Assembly: GCA_946800325.1 (NCBI GenBank)
Contig: OX326956.1
Location: 43,584,052-43,648,051 of the forward strand
Length of the DNA stretch: 64,000 nt
Reading direction: 5' to 3'
Source: Luzula sylvatica
Lineage: Eukaryota > Streptophyta > Magnoliopsida > Poales > Juncaceae
In this document: piece by piece, positions 29,470-40,978 of the stretch
How the letters are laid out: each line of letters starts with the position of its first letter
How positions within the stretch are numbered: the first letter of the stretch is position 1
The notes under the pieces: model-generated
Seen by the model: only the letters and a program-made list of their open reading frames with translations
What the model was told of the DNA's origin: nothing
Databases searched by the model: none
Made by a program: the position numbers and the translations under genes

Positions 29470-32400
29470 GAAAATTAAAAACACGTTATTTGAACTCCTC
29501 AAAACGTAAAAAAATTGCTATGAATCGGAAAGAAAATTTTCTTAGTGTTTGTACAACTTGGTGAAAAGTTACGTAGTAAAATATTCGATCCAAACCATCT
29601 CAAAAACACGTTATTTGGATTCCTCACAGCGTTAAAAGATTGTTATGAATAAAAAAACAAACTTTCTTAATGTTTGTAAAATTTTGTGAAAAGTTATGTA
29701 GCAAAAAATACGATGCAAACGATCTAAAAACACGTTATTTGAACTCCTCAAATCGTAAACAGATTGCTATGAATCGAAAAGAAAACTTTCTTAGTGTTTG
29801 TACAATTTGGTGAAAAGTTACGTATCAAAAGATTCGATCCAAACCATCTCAAAAACACGTTATTTGGACTCCTCGGAGTGGTAAAAGATTGCTATGAATC
29901 AAAAAACATACTTTCTTAGTGTCTGTAAAATTTGATGAAAAGTCATGTAGTAAAAGATACGATACAAATGATCTAAAAACACGTTATTTGAACTCCTCAA
30001 ATCGTAAAAATATTGCTATGACTCTAAAACAAAGTTTCTTTGTGTTTGTACAATTTGGTGAAAAGTTACGTAGTAAAAGATTCGATCCAAACCATCTCAA
30101 AAAAATGTTATTTGGACGCGTTAAAAGATTGTTCTGAATAAAATAAACAAACTATCTGACTGTTTGTAAAATTGGGTTAAAAGTTATGTAGTGAAAGATA
30201 CGGTACAAATGATCTAAAAACACGTTATTTGAACTCCTCAAAGCGTAAAAAGATTGTTAACAATCGAAAAGAAAACTTTCTTAGTGTTTGTACAAATTTG
30301 GTGAAAAGTTACGTAGTAAAATATTCGATCTAAACCATCTCAAAACACGTTATTTGGACACCTCACAACGTTAAAAGAGTGTTATGAATCAGAAAACAAA
30401 CTTTCTTAGTGTTTGTAAAATTTGGTGAAAAGTTATGTAGTAAAAGATACGGTACAAATGATCTAAAAACACGTTCTTTGAACTCCTCAAAGCGTAAAAA
30501 GTTTGCTATGAATCGAAAAGAAAACTTTCTTAGTGTTTGTACAATTTGGTGAAAACTTACGTAGTAAAAGATTCGATCCAAATCATCTCAAAAGCACATT
30601 ATTTGGACTTCTCGGAGCGTTAAAAGATTGTGATGAATCAAAAAAAAACTTTCTTAGTGTTTGTAAAATTTGGTGAAAAGTTTCGTAGTAAAAGAAATGA
30701 TACAAATTATCTAAAAATACGTTATTTGAACGTATTAAAGCATAAAAAAATTGCTATGAATCGAAAAGAAAACTTTCTTAGTGTTTGTACAATTTGGTGA
30801 AACGTTACTTAGTAAAAGATTTGATCCAAACCATCTAAAAAACACGTTATTTGGACTCCTCGGAACTTCAAAAGATTGTTATGAATCGAAAAGCAAACTT
30901 TCTTAGTTTTTGTAAAATTTTGTGAAATGTTATGTAGTTAAAAATACGATACAAATGATCAGAAAACACGTTATTTGAACACCTCAAAGCGTAAAAAGAT
31001 TGTTATGAATCGAAAAGAAAACATTCTTAGTGTTTGTACAATTTGGTGAAAAATTACATAGTAAAAGATTCGACCCAAACCATCTGAAAAACACGTTATT
31101 TGGACTCCTCGGAACTTTAAAAGATTGTTATGAATAAAAAAAAACAAACTTTCTTAGTGTTTGTAAAATTTGGTGAAAAGTTACGTAGTAAAAGAAACGA
31201 TACAAATGATCTAAAAACACGTTATTTGAACTCCTCAAATCGTAAAAAGATTGCTATCAATCGAAAAGACAACTGTCATAGTGTTTGTACAATTTGGTGA
31301 AAAGTTACGTAGTGAAATATTCTATCTAAACCATCTCAAAACACGTTATTTGGACCCCTCACATCGTTAAAAGAGTGTTATGAATCTAAAGACAAACATT
31401 TTTAGTGTTTGTAAAATTTGGTGAAAAGTTATGTAGTAAAAGATACGGTACAAATGATCTAAAAACATGTTCTTTGAACTCCTCAAAGCGTAAAAAGATT
31501 GCTATGAATCGAAAAGAAAAATTTCTAAGTGTTTGTACAATTTGGTGAAAACTTACGTAGTAAAAGATTCGATCCAAACCATCCCAAAAACATGTTATTT
31601 GGACTCCTCGGAGCGTCAAAAGATTGTTATGAATAAAAAAAAACAAACTTTCTTAGTGTTTGTAAAATTTGGTGAAAAGTTACGTAGTAAAAGACACGAT
31701 ACAAATGATCTAAGAACACGTTATTTGAACTTCTCAAAGCATAAAAATATTGCTATGAATCGAAAAGAAAACTTTCTTAGTGTTTGTACAATTTGGTGAA
31801 AAGTTACGTCGTAAAATATTCGATCTAAACCATCTCAAAACATGTTATTTGGACTCCTCACAGCGTTAAAAGAGTGTTATGAATCCAAAGACAAACTTTC
31901 TTAGTGTAAAATTTAGGAAAAAATTACGTAGTAAAAGAAACGATACAAATGACCTAAAAACACGTTATTTGAACTTCTCAAAGCATAAAAAGATTGGTAT
32001 GAATCGAAAAGAAAACTTTCTTAGTGTTTGTACAATTTGGTGAAACATTACGTAGTAAACAATTTGATCCAAACCATCTCATAAACACGTTATTTGGACT
32101 CCTCGGAACTTTAAAATATTGTTATGAATCGAAAAGCAAACTTTCTTAGTGTTTGTAAAATTTTGTGAAAAATTATGTACTTAAAAATATGATACAAATG
32201 ATGTAAAAAACATTATTTGAACACCTCAAAGCGTCAAAAGATTGCTATGAATCGAAAATAAAACTTTCTTTGTGTTTGTACAATTTGATGAAAAATTACG
32301 TAGTAAAAGATTCGATCCAAACCATCTGAAAACACGTTATTTGGACTCCTCGGAACTTTAAAAGATTGTTATGAATCGAAAAACAAACTTTCTGAGTGTT

Positions 32401-33500
32401 TATAAAATTTGTTGAAAAGTTATGTAGTAAAATATAGGGTACAAATGATCAAAAAATACGTTATTTGAACTCCTCGAAGCGTAAATAGATTGCCATGAAT
32501 CGAAAAGAAAACTTTCTTAGTGTTTGTACAATTTGGTGAAAAGTTACGTAGTAAAAGATTCGATACAAACTATCTCAAAAACACGTTATTTGGACTCCTC
32601 GGAGCGTTAAAAGGTTGTTATGAATCAAAAAACAAACTTGTTTAGCGTTTGTAAAATTTGGTGAAAAGTTGCGTAGTAAAAGATACGATATAAATGATCT
32701 AAAAACACGTTATTTGAACTCGTCAAAGCAGAAATAGATATCTATGAATCGAAAAGAAAACTTTCTTAGTGTTTGTACAATTTGTTGAAAAGTTATGTAG
32801 TAAAAAATACGATACAAATGATCTAAAAACACGTTATTTGAACACCCCAAAGTATAAAAAGATTGCTATGAATCGAAAAGAAACTTTCTTAGTGTTTGTA
32901 CAATTTGGTGAAAATTTACGTAGTAAAAGATTCGATCCAAACCATCTCAAAAACAAGTTATTTGGACTCCTCTGACCGTTAAAAGATTGTTATGTTGTAA
33001 AAGATACGATACAAATAATCTAAAAACACGTTATTTTAACTCCCCAAAGCGTAAAAAGATTTCTATGAATCGAAAAGAAAACTTTCTTAGTATTTGTACA
33101 ATTTGGTGAAAAGTTGCGTTGTAAAAGGTTCGATCCAAACTATCTCAAAAATACGTAATTTGGACTCCTCAAAGCGTTAAAAGATTGTTATGAATCGAAA
33201 AACAGAAGTTCTTAGTGTTTGTAAAATTTGGTGAAAAGTTGTGTAGTAAAAGATGCGATACAAATAACATAAAAACACGTTATTTGAAGTCCTCAAAACG
33301 TAAAAAGATTCCAATGAATTGATTTTTTTTTTTTTACTGTTTGTACAATTTGGTGAAAAGTTACGTAGTAAAATATTCGCTCCAAACCATCTCAAAACAC
33401 GTTATTTGGACTCCTCACATCGTTAAAAGAATGTTATGAATCGAAAAACAAATTTTCTATGTGTTTATAAAATTTGGTGAAAAGTTATGTAGTAATTAAT
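29470..33500. repeat. Satellite array, 124/125-bp monomer, about 32 copies
   Basis: A monomer of 124-125 bp repeats head to tail for about 4 kb. Two alternating types are visible: A has ACACGTTATTTGAACTCCTC, ATTGCTATGAATCGAAAAGA and TTTGTACAATTTGG; B has CACGTTATTTGGACTCCTC, GATTGTTATGAATC and TTTGTAAAATTTGG. The higher-order unit is therefore a 249-bp dimer. One monomer near 32985-33030 has lost about 45 bp. The array lies directly after the conserved 3' flank of RCI2-B. Short ORFs inside it are not genes. Confidence 0.95.
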
Positions 33501-34239
33501 ATGAACAATTTGCTCTACTTATGAAAGAATCCTCAGCTTCCTCATACTCCTTGATTGATGTTGAAGTAATTTATATATTTGTGGAGAGTTTGTGTGAGTG
33601 TCAAATTATCAAATTGTTTATAGTATTTTGCAAAACACAACAATTGCGTAGACCTGATATGATTTATTTTTATTTGAGTCAAATAAATATTGCGCGACAG
33701 ACTATATAAGGATTGAAAAAAATTAATGTTTTCTGTTGAAAATGAATGATAATTATGAGACTTGATTGTTCAATACAAAACATAACAATTTATAACTTCA
33801 ACATGACAATAATGTATCCAACGATTTTTAAAATTATTCAATATGTCTCTTCGTTGGATAAATAATTAATGGTTCAGTTGGTTAGATACTAATATATATT
33901 GAAATACATATTGGGAAATACGCGCAGAACAAATACATATTGAGAAAGACGCGCAGAATCTTTCGCACGCATCATTTGCTAGTAAAAGTAAAAAGAGACG
34001 AACATGAATGTTTTTTGTTAATTGTCATCCAACTTAATACATAACATGACTTCTATTTGTAAGAAATGAAAATTTTAAAACTATTTATTGAATTACTATT
34101 AATCATATTTAATAAGAATATCAAAAAATTTGAAATTATAGAATCAAACAGAGGGTAACCTTCAATATATGCACGAACATTCATTATTATTATTGTTATT
34201 GTTATTATTTGATTTAATATAATTTTATATTACATTGCT
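33501..34239. other. AT-rich spacer before RCI2-C
   Basis: There is no gene here. A 30-bp near-duplicate around AAATACATATTGnGAAAnACGCGCAGAA occurs at about 33902 and 33930. The ORF at 33521-33709 has no recognisable family features. Confidence 0.5.
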
Positions 34240-35164
34240 TTGCTGGAGCCTGTTGAGCCATTACCATCTGTAGTATCTTTGATTGTCGCCCCCACAAAAT
34301 TACATAGATTATGATTATGATTTGATGTGAATTATCTCTGTATGACTCAATTAAATCATGCACCAATTTTTTGTACCAGCGAATCATCAATTGAAATCTA
34401 AACAGTTGGGTTAATTATTGGTCAATAATGCATATAGCCGAACACAATATGATTTTTGTAGAAGATTTGACTACCGAAATTTTTTGGAAGTGAAAAATAA
34501 GTTAATGACTAAGACGTGGAAGAAAAAAATAAGTTGGCTAGAAAAAGAATAGAATCATATACACGTGGAAGGTCGGCAAAGCGACGTGCCCTTGTATCTG
34601 TCTTTCCATCCCCACTCACTGGAAAGCAACCCCTTCCCCTCTCTCCATTTCCACCACGACTAAACCATGCACGTCATATTCATTTGCGAGGCCATATATC
34701 GTGTCCCTCAAATTCCTTCACAATTTTTTCACAATAATTATTATTTTGAATTAACGATTAATTCATAATTATTTATTTTTAATTATTTATAATTAATCAT
34801 CAATTGATATGAACCTTAATTATATATTAAAATTTTAATAATCATGAATTAATCGTTAATCCACCACATTAATTATGAGATTTATTACTGTGGAGGAATC
34901 TCAAGGGAAATGGGGGGCAAAGTATAATTTCCCTTCATTTGCCATGAAACATTTGTACAAATGGACGTATATTGTCGTTGCAAAGCATATCCATCCAGAC
35001 TTTTGTAAAGTTACAATGCGTGGAATCGTTAAGTAAGGATTTTTCACGTTCGTTTGATTGGAGGCTTTGCTCTATATAAGCCCCAAAACTCTTATAGTTC
35101 TTTCCATCCCAAATATACAACATACAGAGAGAGAAAGAGATCTGCTCTAACCTCATCACAGAAA
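34240..35164 (+). promoter_or_regulatory. RCI2-C promoter region
   Basis: It contains the same ordered elements as copies A and B: GGAGCCTGTTGAGCCATTAC (about 34245), G-box CACGTG at 34562-34567, CACGTTCGTTTGATTGGAGG (about 35046) and a TATA box TATATAAG at 35073-35080. An AT-rich palindromic insert (about 34693-34937) sits between G-box and core, with CATTTGC on both sides (about 34680 and 34937), which may be its target duplication. Confidence 0.72.
34735..34870. mobile_element. AT-rich palindrome in the RCI2-C promoter
   Basis: GAATTAACGATTAATTCATAATTA at the left is inverted as ATAATCATGAATTAATCGTTAATCC at the right. Its core words (GAATTAACGATTAAT) match the MITE-like insert in the RCI2-A promoter, so the two are probably the same family. 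Confidence 0.55.
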
Positions 35165-35475
35165 ATGGGTACAGCAACATGCATAGACATAATTCTTGCA
35201 ATTATCTTGCCCCCACTTGGTGTTTTCTTCAAGCGTGGTTGCGCGGTACGTACTTGATGTTGTAATTTCTTTTTTTTATATGAATATTGTTTTTTTCGAC
35301 GAGTTTTCGAGAAGCAATAACGTGCTTGAATGAATAACTTAATTCGTGAAGGAGTTTGAGATTTAAATTTGAATTAATTTCTGTTGTGCAGATTTCGTTC
35401 TGGATCTGCATACTTCTGACGCTCTGTGCGTGGTTGCCCGGGGTTATCTTTGCAATTTGGATCATCACCCAGTAA
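35165..35475 (+). CDS. RCI2: RCI2/PMP3-family membrane proteolipid, copy C (divergent)
   Basis: Coding exons are 35165-35245 and 35392-35475, joined at phase 0 (GCG/GTACGT...GTGCAG/ATT), giving a 54-aa product. The N-terminal half is like copy B (MGTATCIDIILAIILPPLG), with FFKRGC in place of FFKFGC. The second half is altered at positions conserved in A and B: GCEIEFW becomes GCAISFW (both Glu lost), GYLPG becomes AWLPG, and the terminal Lys becomes Gln (IITQ). The frame and splice sites are intact, so it is a gene rather than a pseudogene, but relaxed constraint or a changed role is possible. It has a conserved promoter and a 3'-UTR intron (35491-36047). Confidence 0.93.
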
Positions 35476-35490
35476 ATTATATGATATATG

Positions 35491-36047
35491 GTGAGATTTT
35501 TAAACAAAGTTTGTGCTTAATTATTTCAAAGGTTGTTCAACTTACAAAAACTTATTGTCACTATATGTGTGGATTTAATCTAGTAAATCTACTTCCTTAC
35601 CATAAATGATTACATACACTAACAAAAATAATTCTTGTTATTAACGTGACGGGGAGTTCCATCATACATCTTTTTAAAAAGATATTTTGGATATTTAAAC
35701 GGGTGTATCATAAAATTTATTTTTTATGAATATTTTTACGAACAATAAATATTTCATATTTAGCCAAACATTAATTGATAATTACACTTGAAGTCTTACT
35801 TCAATACTCATTAATTGATAAGAATTAAAAATATCCTTGAAAAAAAATATATCACAGAAAAAATGATGTATGATAGAAATCCTCTAAGAGAACATATGTT
35901 CATATAAACTAATTCTTTTTTAAATTAAATAATTCTAAAAATATTTAGCCAAACATTAATTCTTGTCCTACTTCCAGCATATATATCTACTTCGTATTTT
36001 ATTTATTTCTGGTTTGATTAATTTTTTTTCTCAAAATTGCATTACAG
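35491..36047 (+). other. RCI2-C 3'-UTR intron, MITE-loaded
   Basis: The donor is ATATATG/GTGAGA, identical to copy B, and the acceptor is CATTACAG/GTGT. At 557 bp it is the longest of the three and contains a forward copy of the MITE family seen at 55427-55687. Confidence 0.7.
35652..35884 (+). mobile_element. Copy of the GGGGAGTTCTATCATACAC MITE family in an intron
   Basis: The left end GGGGAGTTCCATCATACATC and right end GATGTATGATAGAAATCCTC are inverted. The internal order (TATTTTGGATATTT, GGGTGTATCATAAAATTTAT, TATTCATTAATTGATAAG-like) follows 55427-55687 in the same orientation. The flanking 9-mers are too worn to call a TSD. Confidence 0.72.
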
Positions 36048-36249
36048 GTGTAAATTGGCCCTTTAAAATGATATAAATATAAATTGCTGGTTTATTTTAG
36101 AATGAGTGGATGCCATACAAAATTCATGATTGTTGTTGTTTTTTAGTTTAAGATAGACATGTTTCTATCACTTTTTTTTATGTTTTGAACAGTAGTGGAC
36201 CTTCCATTGATTCTCTTTGGCATATTTTCGTTTTTGCTTGTTTGTAATT

Positions 36250-36475
36250 TTTGTAATAAGTGTGTGTTCCTTTTATTTATTTATTTATCCATTTTAATAA
36301 AATAATTGATTGTGACTACATAAATGGTATAATAAGTACGTGATGTTTTTATTTATTTATTTACACATTTTTATATTTGATTGTGACTACATAATGGTAT
36401 AATAAGTGTGTTTCTTTTATTTATTTGTTTATCCATTTTCATAAAATAATTGATTGTGATTACATAAATGGTATA
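36250..36475. repeat. Three-copy tandem repeat downstream of RCI2-C
   Basis: A unit of about 70-78 bp with AATAAGTGTGTnTTCTTTTA, TTTATTTATTTATCCATTTT and GATTGTGACTACATAAATGG occurs three times. A single copy of its core (AATAAAATAATTGATTGTGAC) follows RCI2-B, so the triplication happened after the gene duplication. Confidence 0.85.
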
Positions 36476-36479
36476 CCAG

Positions 36480-37226
36480 AACAATTAGACAATTAGATAA
36501 TATTATGAATTTCATTGACACATATATATAGTAAATTAACTCGATATCTTAATTCGTAGTTTTGTTTAATTCATAGTTTAATAATAAATTAACATGTCAA
36601 ATAATGAAATAAAATATTCAAAATTAAATGCTAAATCCTAATAACGTCATCAAAATTTGTGGAAAAATATTGAAGTTTATCCAACATTTTTGTTTATAAA
36701 ATTAGTTCGCCAACGAAAAAGAAATAATATATATTGCTTCAGTGCCAACATGGTTATTAACACTTTCTACATTAAACAGATATTATTGCACTGTTAAACA
36801 ATTCAAAATATTATTAAACACGAGTGACAATTATTAGTGGTCCAAACACGAATGGTCACAAATTGATAGTGGTCTTCAACACGAGGGACCACAGATAATA
36901 ATGATATTTGTACAATTTATACGTGCCCACTGAATCAGATGTATGAATACTTAAAAAAATGCATAAATATTCTGAAGATGATAAGGTATTCAATACGAAT
37001 ACGGATACATATAATATGATATGATTCGGATACGTATTAGATACGTCACGGGTCGTATTTTATTATTTTAATATTTATTTTTTCAAATACAGTCCAAATA
37101 TTTCAGGATACGTCAGTATACGATTTAGATGCTTCGGTTATAATATTTTGTCTCATTATATATTTCAGCACATAATACTTTTATATAAATTTATTTAAGT
37201 TACATTTAAATTAGTTTCATAATAAT
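36480..37226. other. AT-rich intergenic DNA with GATAC repeats
   Basis: There is no gene here. 36985-37130 contains GGATAC/GATACG words (CAATACGAATACGGATAC, TTCGGATACGTATTAGATACG), similar in style to 195-366 and to 55080-55190 beyond the Copia nest. Confidence 0.5.
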
Positions 37227-37231
37227 ATTTT

Positions 37232-37757
37232 TGTAGGGTTACGCACACGTTTATCAAAGTGTGCAGCGGAGTTAGTTTCGCATGCGTAACCTAATTCTAT
37301 CAGGATCACGCTCGAAAAGCCAACGAAAAGGAAGAGTTGGAGAAAATTACCTCGTACAAGTTAGTACGTGTCGACTTCTTCTCCAAATCCGTGAACCTTC
37401 TCCAAGGAATGCTCATGCAATCCCTCTACTCGTGTCCACCTCGATTTCGACCGATCGGAATCTTCGACGTCATTCTAGTCGCCGTCACGATCAATTCTCT
37501 CAAGAACTTGCTCGAATCTCCCTCTCAATCTCTCTAAACGAAATCAGAATTCTGTGGAAGAAGAGAGAGAAAAAGCAGCGGCTCAAATTCTTAGGTTCTG
37601 AAAAAAAACTTAGGTCAAAAACGAAATCAGAATTATATATATAGGAAATAAGTTCGAACGGGCCCAATTCTGACTGCAGATCGGGCCCAATTCTTACTGC
37701 AGATTTGCCTATTTATATAAATTCTTCCAAGTTAATTCTTAAGCCATATTTCTTTCA
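37232..37757 (-). repeat. 3' LTR of the outer Copia element
   Basis: 526 bp; the + strand begins TGTAGGGTTACGCACACG and ends TTTCTTTCA. It differs from the other LTR mainly by an extra copy of about 24 bp (CGGGCCCAATTCTnACTGCA, then GAT) at about 37660-37705, which accounts for its extra length. Confidence 0.93.
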
Positions 37758-39340
37758 AACTCCCTCTTGGATTAAGACTTAATCAACTTGGTCATATGTC
37801 CAACATATGTCGTGAGATCTAATCACACGTGATTCCATTTTGTTTGTCCAACAAACGTATTGGTGAGCATTATCTTGAGAATCCGATATGTTACGAAATC
37901 TTGGTGTGACCGTGTAGGTTCGTCTAAGACTGGTAGTGGATATAGCAGCAATCCACAAGGTATTGCGAGCACTAGACTGCCATTAATACCTACCCAGAAT
38001 TAGCACGAAAAAGATGGAGAACACCTTTATGAAGATGCAGTACATCTTCATACCTAGCTCAGATAAGTGTTACTAGTTCTCTTGTTCGCGATATCTTCCG
38101 ATCAAAAGAGTCACGGTGAAGCCTAAGACTTCAAGTCATCCCCTTTTCTTTTTGATCAGATATACTCTTTCTCGATAAGAATTAGATTGATAATAACAAT
38201 GGGAACTCTACTGAGTTCCATCGAGCTTGGTCAAGCATTTCATCAATCACAATTCAATCGAGGTGCCCGAGAGATATCTCCCTCTATCCTTTTTGAAGGT
38301 TAGAAATGAACAATTCCTATCTTGCAACCTCACATCCTTTTGCCTATGCTAAAACCAAGACCCAATAGTAATCTCTGCTACACAGTTACGCGTAGGGTTA
38401 ATTATATCAAAGCATTGTCTTTTCACATACTAGGTATCCGTGAGATCACTCAAGTATGAAGAACTAAAATGCACTATCTGGATATGAGTTCGTCTCCAAT
38501 GACTCTGACCATGTCACAAACTCATATAGTGGTCAGTCCAATATACGACGCCGCGTATATCCATGTTCTAGAATCGACGCTACCGTCACAGATCAGTAAA
38601 ACCTGATCATCTCATCTACGAATATGCCAGTGTATGTAAAAGTCTCCATTCAGTGAATGGACTACCTGCTTCAAACCTATGAACAACTTTATACACGAGG
38701 GACGTTTTAGAATTATATTCATTCCGTTTAGTGGTTTTACTATCATTCAATTGACGAATCAATATGCCAGACTATGGCCATGCAACATATTATTCTCAAC
38801 TGACTCGATGCACTAAACTAGAATAAAATTCAAGGTCTATCCGATTATTATAATCGAATAACCTCTCACACACTTTCTTGTTATTTAAAATTTTTGAAAT
38901 ATGAAGGTTTAGGTCATATGATGAATAATAATATAAATATCTGTCTCATAAACAAATACAATCCCAATAACACGTCTAGGGCATAATAAATGTTCTCCCA
39001 CTTGCACTAGGCAGATCGAATCCCCTTATGCAATAAGAAACATAAACAAAACACCCAATCTAACACTGCGATAGATATCCCAATCCTATCGCCCTAGCAT
39101 GCTGCTCATGCTTGGCACGTGATAGTGGCTTCGTAAATGGATCGGCCACGTTATCATCAGTAGGTATCTTCATTATTTTACGTCACCTCTCTTCGTAATC
39201 TCACGAATCAAGTGGTAATGCCGGAGTACATGCTTGGACCTGTGATGCGCTCGCGGTTCCTTGGATTGTGCTATTGCTCCGTTATTGTCACAATAGACAT
39301 CCATGGGACCCGAGATGCTTGGCATAACGCCAAGTTCCAT
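37758..39340 (-). other. Long 3' untranslated region of the outer Copia element
   Basis: About 1.5 kb lies between the end of pol and the 3' LTR, with no coding potential recognised apart from residual RNase H near 39000-39340. It carries one copy of TGCCAGACTATGGCCATGCA (38765-38784), also present twice in the 5' leader. The purine tract (minus strand CCAAGAGGGAGTT) lies at 37758-37770. Confidence 0.6.
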
Positions 39341-40978
39341 CACGAACTGTCATAGCCAGACAGCCTCCTTTGTGGCTTCCGAAGCCGCGATGTATTCCGC
39401 TTCAGTTGTAGAATCAGCCACCGTCTTCTGTTTGGAGCTTTTCCAAACAACAGCTCCGCCATTGAGCGTGAAGACGTAACATATCCTTGGAAATCGTCCG
39501 GGCAAGTTTGGAAACTAGCATCTGTATATCCTTGGATAATCAGATCTCCTTCCGAACCTCCATAGACAAGAAATATATCTTTAGTATTCCTGAGATACTT
39601 AAGAATGCTCTTGACTGCGGACCAGTGAACTTCCCCGGGATCAGACTGATAGCGGGAAGTCACACTCAACGCATATGCGACATCTGGTCTAGTACATATC
39701 ATGGCATACATGATCAATCCTATAGCCGAAGCGTATGGGATCCGACTCATTCGCTCACGTTCAGCGTCCGTTGAAGGACACTGATCCTTAGTGAGAGCGA
39801 TGCCATGTGACATTGGCAGAAATCCTTTCTTGGATTGCTCCATGTGAAACCTAGTTATTAGTTTGTCAATATATGTATTTTGACTTAGTCCGAGAAGTCT
39901 CCTCGATCTATCTCTATAGATCTTCACGCCTAAAATCTAGGCGGCTTCTCCTAAGTCCTTCATTGCGAATTGACTACCCAAATATGCCTTCATTTCCAAT
40001 GAGTAAGATGTCATCCACGTACAATATGAGGAATACGACCGAACTCCCACTGAATTTCTTGTATACACAAGGTTCCTCGATATTTTGAATGAAACCATAT
40101 TTAGCGATGACCTCATCGAATCGTATGTTCTACGCACGAGATGCTTGTTTTAATCCATAAATGGATCTCACAAGCTTGCACACTTTATTCGTATTCTTTG
40201 GATCGACAAAACTCTCGGATTGTGTCATATACACATCCTCGGTAAGGTTCCCGTTAAGGAAAGCGGTTTTGACATCCATCTGCCATATCTCATAATCGTG
40301 ATATGCAGCTATCGCTAGAAGAATGCGAATGCTCTTAAACATGGCTACTGGGGAAAACGTTTCATCATAGTCTACACCATGAATTTGCTTGAAACCTTTC
40401 GCCACCAGCCTTGCTTTAAAAGTGTGTACATTACCATCCATGTCGATTTTCTTCTTGAAAACCCATTTGCACCCAACGGTTTTAGCACCATTAGGTAGAT
40501 CAATAAGATTCCAAACCTTATTATCATACATGGACTGGATCTCGGTTTTCATGGCTTCGTGCCATTTCGAGGAATCCATGATAGACATAGCACCTTTGTA
40601 GGAGGTTGGCTCATCATCTAGAGTCAACTCATCATCGTCATTACTAATGAGAAATCCATATCTCTCAGGTTCTTGACGATTCCTACCAGATCTACGTATA
40701 GCTTGTGTACTAGATTATGGTTCACCATTCAATGGTAACTCAGAATCTTGTTCCAAATCAACTTGGTAACTTTGTGGTTCTCGAATTTCTTCGAGATCAA
40801 TTTTACTCCCACTGGCTTGACGATTTAGGAATTCCTTCTCTAAGAAGTGTCCTCGCCGAGCCACAAAAACCTTGTTTTCGTTAGGCAAGTAAAAGTAGTA
40901 TCCTTTTGTTTCTTGAGGATACCCCACAAATAAACACTTGTCTGATCTTGGCTCGAGTTTTTCCGTCAATAACCTTTT
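39340..40978 (-). pseudogene. Copia RT/RNase H, broken
   Basis: On the minus strand this is the second part of pol. It starts at the insertion border with the end of integrase (RSDKCLFVGYPQETKGYYF), then a stop at 40715. The RT follows: WHEAMKTEIQSM, GCKWVFKKKIDMDG, ARLVAKGF, DYDETFSPVA, QMDVKTAFLNG, SIYGLKQASR. After a stop at 40130, YVDD is found in another frame near 40000-40020. Then come GLSQNTYIDKLITRFHM, CTRPDVAYALS and the RNase H start GYTDASFQT. The final part is frameshifted. At least two stops and several shifts are present. Confidence 0.9.

Noticed and set aside
29919..32975. Short ORFs (for example 29919-30137, 31533-31799, 32769-32975) as possible proteins
   Set aside because: They lie wholly inside the satellite array, repeat the monomer in translation and have no conserved family features.
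29470..33500. CRISPR-like array
   Set aside because: The repeats are contiguous 124-125-bp monomers without unique spacers, in a plant nuclear context; it is a satellite.
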